Shown here piece by piece: positions 23,147 through 35,148 of a DNA stretch of 64,000 bases (position 1 is its first letter; each line of letters starts with the position of its first letter). A program made the position numbers and the translations under genes. The notes under the pieces are model-generated. The model was given only the letters and a program-made list of their open reading frames with translations, was not told the origin of the DNA and ran no database searches. Source of the DNA: Metaphire vulgaris (lineage: Eukaryota; Annelida; Clitellata; Crassiclitellata; Megascolecidae); the NCBI GenBank assembly GCA_018105865.1, contig CM030863.1, forward strand, positions 4,932,404-4,996,403. Reading direction: 5' to 3'.

Positions 23147-23539
23147 ACTAGCCTGACTAAGGACTGCTACAGAAAAGCGAATTAGTACATTATTGACTCT
23201 TTTATATGAATATGTGATTGTTTGTCAACAATATCAATAATTATAATTATCAAACACAGATCCCGTCTTCTTTATAATTGAGGCAATGTACATTCGTCCG
23301 TCCATTGCGGTATTTAATATCGGTCACAGTATTTCGTTATTCATAAAACGTGGCAAAATAGTGGCGTGTCATAATACGCTCGGCCAGTCCTCCCACGCGT
23401 ACGCAAATAAAGATATAATGCCGTTGCCCTGGAGGCGAGAATGATAAGCTGCGAACTCAGGTCCAGTATTAATAGCTCGAGGTGGCAATAATAATACTAT
23501 GCATCGAACCGTCCTCGGATATAACCTTGACAAGACCAG

Positions 23540-24685
23540 TGATATTTCAGTTCGGGAAATAGGGGCCAGTTTCTATTGACCCAACACAGTTCGAGGGTTG
23601 CCAAAGAAGTTTCCATCCAACGAGTTTCAGTTCGGGAAATGGGGTTTCAGTTTCTATTCAGTTTCAGTTCTAGGGTTACCAATTGAGTTTATATTCAGTT
23701 TCAGTTCGGCAAAAATAGTTCAGTTTCGTTTCAGTTAACAGCTGATAATCATTTTGTCCGTGTTCAATAAGTCAAGCAAGTAAGCAATTGTTCTGTTCTC
23801 GGACTAACTACAGGAAAGTTAAGTATCTAGGTTAAATCCAATGTGCATTTAGTTTTAAGAAGACTCGCATTTCTAAATTTTTGGTGAGGTGGCGACGATC
23901 TGTGACACCTGTTAACAAGACCACTCCATTGGAAGATTCGCTCAACATAGGCCTTTAGGCAAGCGGTGACCAAATCTTCAGCCGGATCTGGACCCAGCCT
24001 AGGATCGACGCTTTCTCCAGAAAGTCAGTGCGATCGACAAACGACGACTGAAGTTCTGCCGTCTCCAGCTGAGATCCAGCAATGGAAGACACCGTAGGAT
24101 TAGCGGATATTCCTCCTCCGGCCAGGATGCTATCATCAAGTTTTATTAGCGTTATGATTTCGCGGCAACCAGTAGCTGTTCTGTTTGAACGAGATGCCCC
24201 TGATGCGCTGGTCGGGACAAGCAGCAACAGGGAAACGTTTGAAATGAGCTGAAAACGATTTGTTTAAATCATATCGCATTAGTTGAGCTTGTTTGAACTG
24301 CTAAACAGCGCTTTTGGTCCAAATTTAGAAGTGATGGCAGAATATATGACATTGGCTGTGAGTCAGTTTGAAGAATAATAATAATAATAATAATTGCTAT
24401 ATATTTAATAGTGGGTACAGTAAAATTTCGTTTTACCGGAATTGTTCAAAATCAGGTGACGGGTAAGTTGTGTATTTACGCACCAAAAACCTTTATAAAA
24501 TTTTTCAGTACAAATCAAAGATATAGTTTGTTGCTATTCAGTTTCAGTTTTCGGAAATGATAATTTCAGTTTCTATTCAGTTTCAGTTCGGGAAATAATT
24601 TCAGTTTCAGTTTCAGTTAACTGATTTAAAATAATTTCAGTTTCTATTCAGTTTCAGTTCACTGAAATATAACTGACTTATACAT
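23540..24685. mobile_element. Candidate non-autonomous element with AGTTTCAGTT subterminal repeats
   Basis: Dense repeats of CAGTTTCAGTTCGGGAAAT and CAGTTTCTATT occur at 23540-23745 and again at 24530-24670, with about 800 bases between. Terminal clusters of short repeats like this are typical of hAT elements (compare 16024-18311). The inside holds only a 90-residue minus-strand frame of no recognised family (23955-24227). Exact ends and target duplication were not found. Confidence 0.4.
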
Positions 24686-24689
24686 TATA

Positions 24690-24697
24690 TATATACA

Positions 24698-24749
<52 letters not shown>
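24690..24749. repeat. (AT)n microsatellite
   Basis: Imperfect then pure AT dinucleotides, about 60 bases. Confidence 0.95.
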
Positions 24750-24752
<3 letters not shown>

Positions 24753-25600
24753 GGTGCCCGTCAAAACTGAAGTTCTTAATTTCTATTGTGGTACCCTCCC
24801 ATTTTGTTATGTGTTATGAAAGAAGTTCCCTGTAATTTTTTCAGATTTTAAAATCAAATTTAAAGGTTGCTCAACGGCTCTAAAGTTATCAGATTTGTAT
24901 AATTATTGATTCGCTTAAATGTTCTCACGCGAAAGAGGTGAAAGACAGAAAGTAAAATTTAAAACTTTGGTTTTGAGGCAAAATTCTGAATAAACCTATA
25001 TTGTACCATTGTACGATTAATTAATAAATTGTTGTGTTGGATAGATAATAAACGTAGATATTATCAGCAAATGGTATTTTGGAACATTAGCCTAATAAGT
25101 AAAATGATTTATGGTTAGGGTTAGGCACAACAACAGGTGAACTCTCACAAATTTTACTACAGATTGACGCCACTGCATATGAAAGTAAAAACAAGCAGTG
25201 TCGGAGAGACCACTCCTTAAACATGATTCAGAATTGAACTTTTACTGTAGTTAATCAATTTAAATTATTTAAAGTGCTCTTGTTCGGACAAGTGGCTTCA
25301 GTAGCACATAATATAGTTCTAATAGGTAAGTTTAAACAATACGATTGGAGTAAGCCAACACATATTAACTCAGAGGATGAGGATTTGCTCTTGCTGTACA
25401 AGTTTTCTATATGGGTATCTAGTGTTTACCAACAAAGTCCGGTTGCTCCGCCCACTGTTGGGCAGAAGCCATAGAAACCATTGTCGTCTATTAATAGACG
25501 CCAATGGCAGAAGCAATTTTATAGCTGGTGGGCATAGGTCAGTGACCATAGAGATTGTTCTGGATACTCCTATATTCGTTTTAATATTATTTTAAGTTAG
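24750..25600. other. Gene-free DNA downstream of the channel gene
   Basis: AT-rich. No transposon ends found. An ATTAAA on the minus strand near 25575 could serve as the channel gene's polyadenylation signal. Confidence 0.35.
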
Positions 25601-25674
25601 CATTTGTTAGGCACGAGTCTCGCTTCTCTTTTCCAAAAAGAAAATGTAAAAAACGGTTTTTTTGCAGCAGAGTT

Positions 25675-26123
25675 TCACACTGAAACAGTTTCCCGTTGTG
25701 TTGGTTTGAAGCGCAAATAATCTGCGGCGACGATGACAAGGAACTCGGCGACTTCGTAGACGGTCAGGAGCGTAGCGCCGAGCAGCAGGGACAGGGCCCC
25801 GCCGACGTCGCACAGGAGGGCGAGGAAGGAATACGCTTCGACGGCGACGACGTTCGTGTAAGTGAGAGAGGGAAAGTAGATGTAGACGATGGTCATGTCC
25901 GGAGGATCGGACGTGGATCCACTTGAGGAGGCATTCGACGATGGAGAGTTCAGATTGAGAAACGGAAGAGCTGCGCGGGAGATGGGAGACTGCGACAGCG
26001 AATGCTTATAAGAGCGAGTGTAGCACTGCTGTTCACAGAAACACATGTCCTCGGTTTGTGATCTAGTGTTTGTAAAATTCCAAAGACAAAGAAGGTGTTC
26101 CACGAATCCGCAGACCTTTTTAT
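25675..26123 (-). CDS. Channel exon 6: last ectodomain cysteines, TM2, C-terminus
   Basis: Acceptor TTCCTATTTAG, then KKVCGFVEHLLC, CFCEQQCYTRSYKHSLS, a serine-rich loop, the VYIYFPSLTYTNVVAVEAYS approach to TM2, and the pore segment GGALSLLLGATLLTVYE. The cytoplasmic tail is only about 20 residues. Stop at 25675. Confidence 0.92.
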
Positions 26124-28284
26124 CTAAATAGGAACAAAGCGAAGAACTCAGATTTCATAATACAATAGGGAATACATAGCACTAGACATCAACGCATCAA
26201 TCGATGATGCGTGATATTTTAAAGAAATTGCGAAATCTGCGTAAAATTCTTTCACTTTCAGCAGGCTGCGTTCAGGAATTTGATATACAGGCCTACAGAG
26301 GCGCAGCGAAGGGGGCAGGTGGGGGCATATGCCCCCGAGCGCCGAGGCGAGGGGGCTCCACAATCGGGTTTTTGGGGTGAGTTAAACAGTCAAATACATA
26401 ATAAATAAAAGAAACAAGTGCGGCGACCTTTTTTGCTCGTCATGAGTATAAGGAGAGGGGCGCCGAGAGAACGATGTGACGACCATTTTTTGTTCGTCAG
26501 CAGTGTTGGGGGCGCCAACGGTACACTTTGCTCCCGAGTGCCGGATACCCTCGCTACGCCTCTACAGGCCTAAGCTTAGTCATTGTTTTATACAGGCCTG
26601 TTAGAAGGGGAGATTTCCCGCCAAAAAACTCAAAATTTTCCTCCCCCCAAAAAAATCGAAGCACTTTTTTCATTGAACTGTGGCTCTTCCCCTCCAGTCA
26701 AGTTAATTCCTCTCCCCAAAGGGTTGGGATCCGGAGAAAACACTGTAGTCACTTCATGATGAGTCCAGCTATTATTAGTCTCACTGGTGAGTCCAAGCAA
26801 GTTTCTAGTGACAGTAATTGGGGCCTATTCCAGACTCAAAGATGTGTAAAACGTTAGCCTTAAAATAAAACGTAAAACCGATTGAATGATCAGCATCAAG
26901 CCATAGAAAGCCATAGTTTTAGTATAAAACTGCCTCAGTTGGATACATTATTAACAGGGTGCGATTTGTGACCTGGAGCAGTGGGGGGATATGTCGAGCT
27001 TGGGGGATGTAGCTGTTGGGGAAATGTAGCAGTGGAAGGATGTAACTGTGGGGATGTAGCAGTGGGGATGTAGCATATTCCATAGGTGGCGGTGGCCAGT
27101 GTGTCCATCAAAAGCCAATGGGGTGTGTCCTGCCATGCTTCCTTTCCTCCGTCGTATACAGAGCCGTTGAGAGTGGGAGAGGAGGGACAATTTTCAGACC
27201 ACGGGGACAGGAAAGCTGCCAGCGTGCCAATTCATTGCCCTCTGCCATCAGTTTACACGCATAACACTATGGGATCTCAGAGGAGATCGTAAATAAAACA
27301 GCCGAGCTGAGGCCGAGGACTGCTGTAAGCATACGTACAAAGACTTTTAAGATCCCTTTTTTATCTGAAGCCCGTTTGTTGTAGAAGACAGAGGTCAAAC
27401 GCTGACGCAAAATAATGAATATACCGTGCACTATTTTGGCGTCATATGACGTCACATCCTCTACAGACAGTATTTTCACAAAATTGGAAGTACCAACTAT
27501 ATTAAAGCAACAAAAAGAAAACGTAAAAACGCATTTTCTAGATAAAATAAATTTTTAGCATCTAATAATATATATATAATATATAATATAACAAGGTTTA
27601 AAGTGGTTCAGTAGGGACTGCCCTGTGTGAGAACCACTGTTGTTCCCGTCCAATACTAATACTAATATTAATATTATTCGACGTGGTTTAAGAGGCTAAG
27701 TTTGCCTGTGTGAAAAACCACTATAAATAAAAACAACAGAGTATGGCAGATCTACAGTATGTTCAGAAGCCATCGCATCGACGTAGCAGATATTACTATG
27801 CAGTTTCAATAGCTGGAGTAATCGAGAGTTGTCGATTCATAATTTTTAAAAGTAAATATTTTATTATTTTTGAAGTATATAAGTTCTCTTGTCCCAAAAA
27901 TTTGATTCAAAATCCAATGGTGAGCGACACGCGTTTAATTCTGTGAAACAGACAGTAGCTTACCGCTCCCATAATCGGTGTCATTCGAAGTTTCAATATA
28001 GAATGGCCGACATTTGCAATTTTCAATAAAGAAACGGTCTTCGCAATCGGCCAAACAGTTTTCGACTCGGTATTCAACATTTGAGTCGCAATCGAAATAT
28101 GGAGGACCTAGATGCTGCACCTAGAAAATCAATTAGGAACTTTAGAACCTATTGAATTTTATAAATGATCCTAGCTCATTGTCATTGAGACAATCATTTG
28201 CTGCAAGTATTGTATCTAGGCTTAATAGGATAGATTTGTAATTGTTATGTTAAATGCTGCATTCGGTCAATAGTTAACTAGTCA

Positions 28285-28345
<61 letters not shown>

Positions 28346-31300
28346 CACTTCTATGGTACCAGTCTATGGCACCAGTTCTAATACTCAAGGGTATCAATCG
28401 GTGGCACTTCAAATCCATCCGCAAAAGACGCAAATAACGCACAAAGACATGTCACGCGACTTGAAATCATTAAATTGACGTAATCTTACATTTGTGAAGG
28501 AAATGGCGAGTTGAGCCACTGTTCCGGGCGATATGACAATTCCAGCCTCCAGCATTCTTGGAATTTCCAAGGGATCATGTAGGAGAATCTGAGAAAGAGA
28601 CAAAGTCATTGCATCAGTCATCGTCACTCATAACCAGCATCAGTGCATTCAGTCATTAGATGAAATCAAAGACCTTCTATAGCACCATTTTGATAACACT
28701 TTCTGCAATTTAGTTCATGGTCAATTGAAGGCGAAATCGTTGCTTATTATCGAGAGATTTTGTGGATCGAATTGCAAAGAATCAATTTGAGACAACGAAT
28801 CAAGAAAAACATTTAATTTTCGGTTCAGAATCGCTTTTTCTTGAAATAAATTTGAATGTGAATCAGCGATATTTGAGCGTATATGTTTATTACATAGAGA
28901 AAACAAATGCATAGATTCTATTATAAATATCAAAGAAGATTAGACTGATCTCAAACGTCGCCTTGAGCTCTCTTATGGGTTCAAAGGTCAGGCCCTATCC
29001 TGGCTACGCGACTACCTTACTGAGAGATCGCAGTCAGTCCGCTGGGAGGGTTCTACGTCTGCCCCGTCCTCTGTGGAGTGCCTCAAGGGTCGGCCTTGGG
29101 TCCACTACTGTTTGTCCTTCACGTGGCAGACGTGGCACGTATCGCCTCGCGCTTGAATTGCCCTCGAATACTGTTCGCTCAAACCGCTGCATTCCACCGA
29201 AATTTTCGAATCCTAATAATTCGGATACCGAATGTTCGCATCCCGTAGACTGTTCGAACGCACCAAAAATGTCAGCTGACCTCCAACAACCACAACCCTA
29301 ATTATCAGGATCGTAGAAAGTATGGTGCAGCTGCATCACCTGAAAAAATCAGAGGTGCAGCGCACTCCATGGAAGATAAAGCTGTTTTTAAATTTTTTTG
29401 CTCGTGAGGATTTTTAAATAGAAGAAAGAGCGATAGCTTCTTTTGCTTGTCAAGGCTTTTGGAGGATAAGTTAGTGACGACCTTTTTTTGGTCGTCAGGG
29501 TTTTTCAGAGACGAATTTTTTCCGTTTTTTTCCGTTGTCAACTTTTATCTTGGGGAAATCTGCCTCCTTCCTGCTGAAAATTCGTTCTGACGTGCCTGCT
29601 AATTACCCTCAGAAAAAGACAACAGGGGAACTCAAAAGTTTTATCTTCTACTGGAATCATTTTTAAAACACGTGGTCATTATCTTGGCCAGGCCATCCTA
29701 AACTCAAACGGAAGAAGAATACTAACGGAAGATGACTCATCACCCCTCCTGACCTTTGAACTCTGTCTAATCTTATAAAATCACCCTGACATCGAATTTA
29801 ATCGATGTTTTCTCAATAAGATCCAATTTATAGTAGAACAAGGCTTTAAAATCACTTTGAATCGATTTTTTGTGACATGGCCAGTCGCCCCTGAGCAGTT
29901 TTACAATTCTCCCAGCATGACATCAACATATCTAAGTCAATGACACCGAACAGATTTTAACGTGGAAATCCCTTTTGTTGTCTTGATTTTCTCTTCAAGT
30001 CTGTTCGGTGGCCCGAATACCTCGCCCAGTAACTCCCCCTCCCCGCGTTCCATCGATCAGAGGCCATTGCAGTCGTGATGCAGTAAGTAAGTAAGTAAAG
30101 TAATTAAAATCTCGTTAATTTCTATAGCGCTTTCAAAAGCAGCACCCAAGTAACTCCTTATTTCTAGGAAGAAAATTCCCAAAATCCCAGCACAGGCACA
30201 CATTTTTGCATTGATCTATGTCTCTTCCCCTCCGGCCAAGTCAATTTTCCACTCCCGTCCAAATGCCTGGAGTCTGGATAAAACACTGGGCCAATGCCAA
30301 TAGCGCTCTCAGTTATGGTCCACTGTTCAGGTATCATATTGTATTGTGAACATTCAAATGATTATCGAAATAGTGATTATTATCGGGATATTATCGGGAT
30401 AACCTTGTCTGGATGACAAGAACATAATTTGTATTTGATTTTTATTGCTTTCATTTGGAACGTAACGATTAATTTCATCCAATCTATCTAAACGCATTTA
30501 CTGTACCCGAAATCCTGTAAAAATATCATGGTCGAAGTTCATCAACTCCAAGGAATCTGATTGTTTTGCGTCGAGGAACAACACCAGACCAGACCGTATC
30601 CCAGCGGCTCGTGACATCAGTGGACGGTCGTCTAAAAAAACAGCACGAATTTAATTCGTGACAAATGCGAACGCTGGTAAAGACGACAAGCAAATAGTCT
30701 ACTCTACCCAGGGCGGTTTCACGTTGGGGATGAATGGCTGTGGATGCATCCCCCACCGAGCTTTTTTGCTTGTCAGCGTTTCGGGGAGGGAGGGGGGGGT
30801 GTTACTGGTCCGAGTAGCTACGCCGCTACATGTCCGTCGGGTATTTGTGTGCAAAACAGATCTGCTTATGATCGTTTTTGCTTGTCAGCCTTTATCGGCC
30901 AGTTTATTTACATTTGCTGGGCAAAACACTGTTAGTTATCTTTCTGCTTGTCGATCTTTTACGGAAATGTATTCCTCCCCACCATCAACTTCCTAGAGAT
31001 TCATTGCATCCCCCACCATTATATAATTCTTGGAGCCGCCACTGACCCTACCTGTTGAGGTGAATTGTATACCGGTAATAGTATTAAGGGGCTGTCCATT
31101 AATTATGTCAACAATTTTTGGGCAATTTTTTACCCCCTGCCCCCTTGTCAACAACTGTCAACTTTCACTTAACCCTCCCCATAATTACGTCAACAACTCT
31201 TGACCCCCCCCCCCAAGATCAATGACAGGTCCCAATAACAAGGTTATTATTTTTGTGGTGATGATCATTTTTCCCCTTTTCCTCATCGAGTGTCAAAATG

Positions 31301-32731
31301 TGGTGGTGATTACCTTTTTTCTAATGCTTTTTTCCATTGTAATAAGTAGTATTCTATGGAATTGCCTATTTTTTGATTTTTTAAAAAAGTGAAATTTTTG
31401 ACGTCAATTTCTCTTGACCCCCTCCCCATGTCAACAACTGTCAAACTTTTCCAAACCCCTCCCCTAAATTGTTGACGTAATTAATGGACAGCCCCTAATG
31501 TGGTTATTTAGAATCAATAACGGTTGTTTCTTGTTTAAGGTAAAGGTAAAGGTAGGTCTCGTACCCGAGTTCGAGCGTTGGGTTCCGGCGCTTATCTCCG
31601 ATCTAGGCAATCAGCAACGTATGTGGTATAATCCATTAATCTGATTTAGGTTGGCATTACTTTACCCAGACTCACGTTTTACCTCTCAGCTTAACGCTGC
31701 TTCTCATTTTCACCACCACCCTCTAGCGAGTAAGGCTGAGTCGACCTTAGGGCTCCTGCGGGAATTGAACCCGCGACTTACTGATCCATCGTCCAGTGCT
31801 GTCACCACTCTGCTAACTTCTCACTTTTTCGGTTCTCTTGTTCCGATCTCATTGTTTATTGGATCTAGGACTTTTGCTCACAAGTCCACAAGTTCTCGCT
31901 GCACTTATACATGTGCTTGATGAGATTCTTATACATGTACTTGTACTTATACTTATACATGTACTACATTGTACTTGATACGATTCTTTCGGGGATTTCT
32001 TCTAATTTGTAGAAATTCTTCGACTTCAGAGTGTAAACTGCACTCGTATGCTGACAAAATTTTCTTGTTAATTTTTTGTTTCTTGTTAACAGCGAGTTAT
32101 AAATTATAATGAAAAATAATGATTGGGATGCTCGGCCCACAATCTTTCATGCAGTAAATTATTAAGTTCTTTGTGAAATTTCAGTACGCCACATAAATTT
32201 GCTGATGATCGTTTACTTAGGGGCTGCTATAAAACAGTTCCGTAATTTAAAATGATGAGAAAGTCGTAAAAGAAAACGGTGGAAGTATACAGTTCTTAAA
32301 AACGATTATTTACTGAGGTCAAGTTGTACTAGAATCCATAACATAATGGGTAACAGGTGAATAAAATGAAGGCTTTTGTAAAGATTTTTGCACATATAGG
32401 GCGTAAGTTCAATATTTGCTCAAAGCCTGCAACCGAATCTCTATGACTTTTTCTTGCCGAAGGCACAGGGACATGTGCAATTCCAGTTGTCAATTAAAAG
32501 GCTTTGAAAGAACAGTATAAGTTTTTAGCCACTGGCGCATTGTTGGTTGGGAAAGATTCAGTCGCTGGTTCAGACTGAACAAAGGCTGTTCTGTTGTATT
32601 CATCGTCTTCAAATAGGACATCAGCATCGATTGCTTCGTCCAATTAAGACGCCTATTGGCCTTTAGCGCAATGCAAATAAACGCCCGCATCAGGTTACGA
32701 CAACGATATCTTTTACAGAAGCGTAGACAAA

Positions 32732-32802
<71 letters not shown>

Positions 32803-33132
32803 AATCCACTCTACTACTACAGCCAAGCTCTACTAGGCTACGTTAAAATCACGCTGTTAAATCACGCAACTGTGGCCATTTGTGACGCTGATTTTTTGTG
32901 TATACTGCGAACAAATGCAATATCTAAAATATACCCAATCATTGTTGAACAACATTTCAATGTTGCTCGCACGCCCAGTTAAATCTGATGCTGACAATAT
33001 TAAAATTACGAATTATCGTCCACCAACGTCGTCTTCGCATCGTCCACCAACGCATCGCGTTGTCTACCAATAGTCAACCAATCAGAACGCTTGAAGGTAA
33101 CAGACATACAGATAACGATTTTAATATTATAG

Positions 33133-33179
<47 letters not shown>

Positions 33180-35088
33180 ATGATTGTCAAAACACGCAGT
33201 CATTCACAAAGTGATGAATCGTAAGTGCGGTGTAATTCAGAGATGAACAACTTGCCGAAAGTGGCTACGCAGTGCCTAGGGACAGATTCGAATTTCGAAC
33301 TCGTTACCTTCCGGTTGCGAGTCAAGAGTCCTACAACTACACCATCGGGTCTTCGCAAGACATAGGCCTATACAGGGTAATATGAGACAGAACATATTCA
33401 ATAAGCCTTTCCATCAAACCGTTGAAAAAAAAATGATTTAAATCGATTTAAGATCCTGGGTACATTTATCGCGTTTGATTGGTTGGCTGTGTGAGCAAAT
33501 TGTTTGGCTGTGTGAGCGTTCTGATTGTTTTAATTGTTTTGTATTGGCTTTAGAGCGTTCTGATTGGTCGTTCTGGAAATTCGTTGCAAGCGAAGCGACG
33601 CCAAAGACGACATTTCGCGCGAGCCAAGACGTTTTTTAAAAAAAGTTTGATAAAAATTCAGTTTGATAAAAATTCAGATGAAGCGATGAAGTCTCTTGGC
33701 GTGAAACTTACTCGTACTGATTGCAAAACAGTGTCCAACGTCTGTAGCAATATCTTCAACCAAATCAGCAGCTTTAGCTTCAACTCCATTCCAGTGGATC
33801 TACGATTTTCAGAAAGAGTAATCAACTTTTTAAATCAACAGAATAACAGTAAGCATACGCTTATTCATTCTCAAACGAGCTGCGATCTACAATAAAGACT
33901 GCATTCATATCAAGTCGCTTTAAAATGATAAATTTGTTTTGAATGATATAACAGCTAGCAGATATCGATCACGTCCTCTACATTTATTCACTCACAAGAC
34001 AAACTACTCGGATTGAAATCCAGATGTCGGCAATTCTAAAGTCGGGCAGGAAGAAGACGGTAAAAAAGTTGTAGTGTCACTTTAGGCTTTTAAATAAAGT
34101 GCAATTGACAAAGAGCGCTATATAAGTTGAATGTTTTAAAAATCTTTTCGGGCCAAGCCACGTGACTGATTAGTTAGGTTTCCCATTGGCAGGGATATTT
34201 TACACCCCCTAACACCCCAACACCCCCTTATTTAAGGTCGACACCCCCAAAAATTTGGTAATGTGACAATGGTATGCACACAAAATGCATACTAATTAGC
34301 CCTGAACAACCCAAATGGAGAAGTACACCCCCAACTTTTATTTTCGGATTACCTATGTTTTTGCTTATCAGCCTTTTTGGGCAAAAATTTCAAAAATTCC
34401 GACATCCCTAGATTTTCCCGACACCTCCAAATTCACAATCCTAGATATAAGATCTGCCCATTGGCTAGACCGCTAGACTGACTAGATGGTCCATCGTCGA
34501 ATGACGCAAGATTGAGAACTGTTATGATCGGTTTCAAGCATGGATATAATTATAACTAACAATTTATCATCTTACAGATCTGGTCTTAAAACACATCTGT
34601 TTGACTTGGCTTATCCCCCTTAGATTGCTCTCCCACTGTTTCTGACTGATCTTCCGGATTGACCTGGCTCTAATTCTATTTGGATTTGGTGCGCCATCGG
34701 CTGATGCCCTGGGCATTATGATAATGGCGATATAGAAGTTTATTTATTGATTGATTGGATGTATGGGATGATTAAATTTAAAGAGATTGGAAACGCGTAC
34801 ACTACGCAGTGACAATGTGGACCATAGACCATACTGAGATAAGATACTCTTAGAGTGGAGTATTATAATAATGTTTAGTAACAGACCATCAAATCTGCTG
34901 AGAATTATTGCCATTTCGTAAGTATTTGATAAATGACTTAATGAATAGAGTATATGATTCACCTCAGCGCATTCAATTAGTTAGGGCTTTGCATTTAATC
35001 AAGTCAAAAGCTAATTAAAAATCTCTTTTGTCGATTGCTAAGTATTTTATAATAAAGTATAACAAGGCAGACGTCATATAAAGACTTT

Positions 35089-35148
<60 letters not shown>

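Larger units (their letters stand above)
22420..23328 (+). repeat. Probable 3-prime LTR (about 909 bp)
   Basis: Begins TGTGACG directly after a polypurine tract and ends GGTCACA, giving a TGTGAC/GTCACA inverted terminus. Contains a (GT)n run at 22520-22552, two heat-shock-element matches and a TATA-like TTTTATATGAATA near 23200, all in the order expected for U3. No second LTR copy is visible in the window, so this is a fragment. Confidence 0.5.

Noticed and set aside
28721..28933. Possible channel exon (FQEKAILNRKLNVFLDSLSQ)
   Set aside because: An acceptor-like site exists, but no donor, no cysteines and no match to the ectodomain; exons 3 and 4 already join in phase without it.
31750..31838. 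tRNA gene
   Set aside because: A tRNA-like head with boxes A and B, but joined to a SINE body and repeated at 52178-52253; no intact cloverleaf.
32656..33224. ORFs with poly-Tyr and poly-Ile
   Set aside because: Translations of the (CTA)n and (TTA)n microsatellites.
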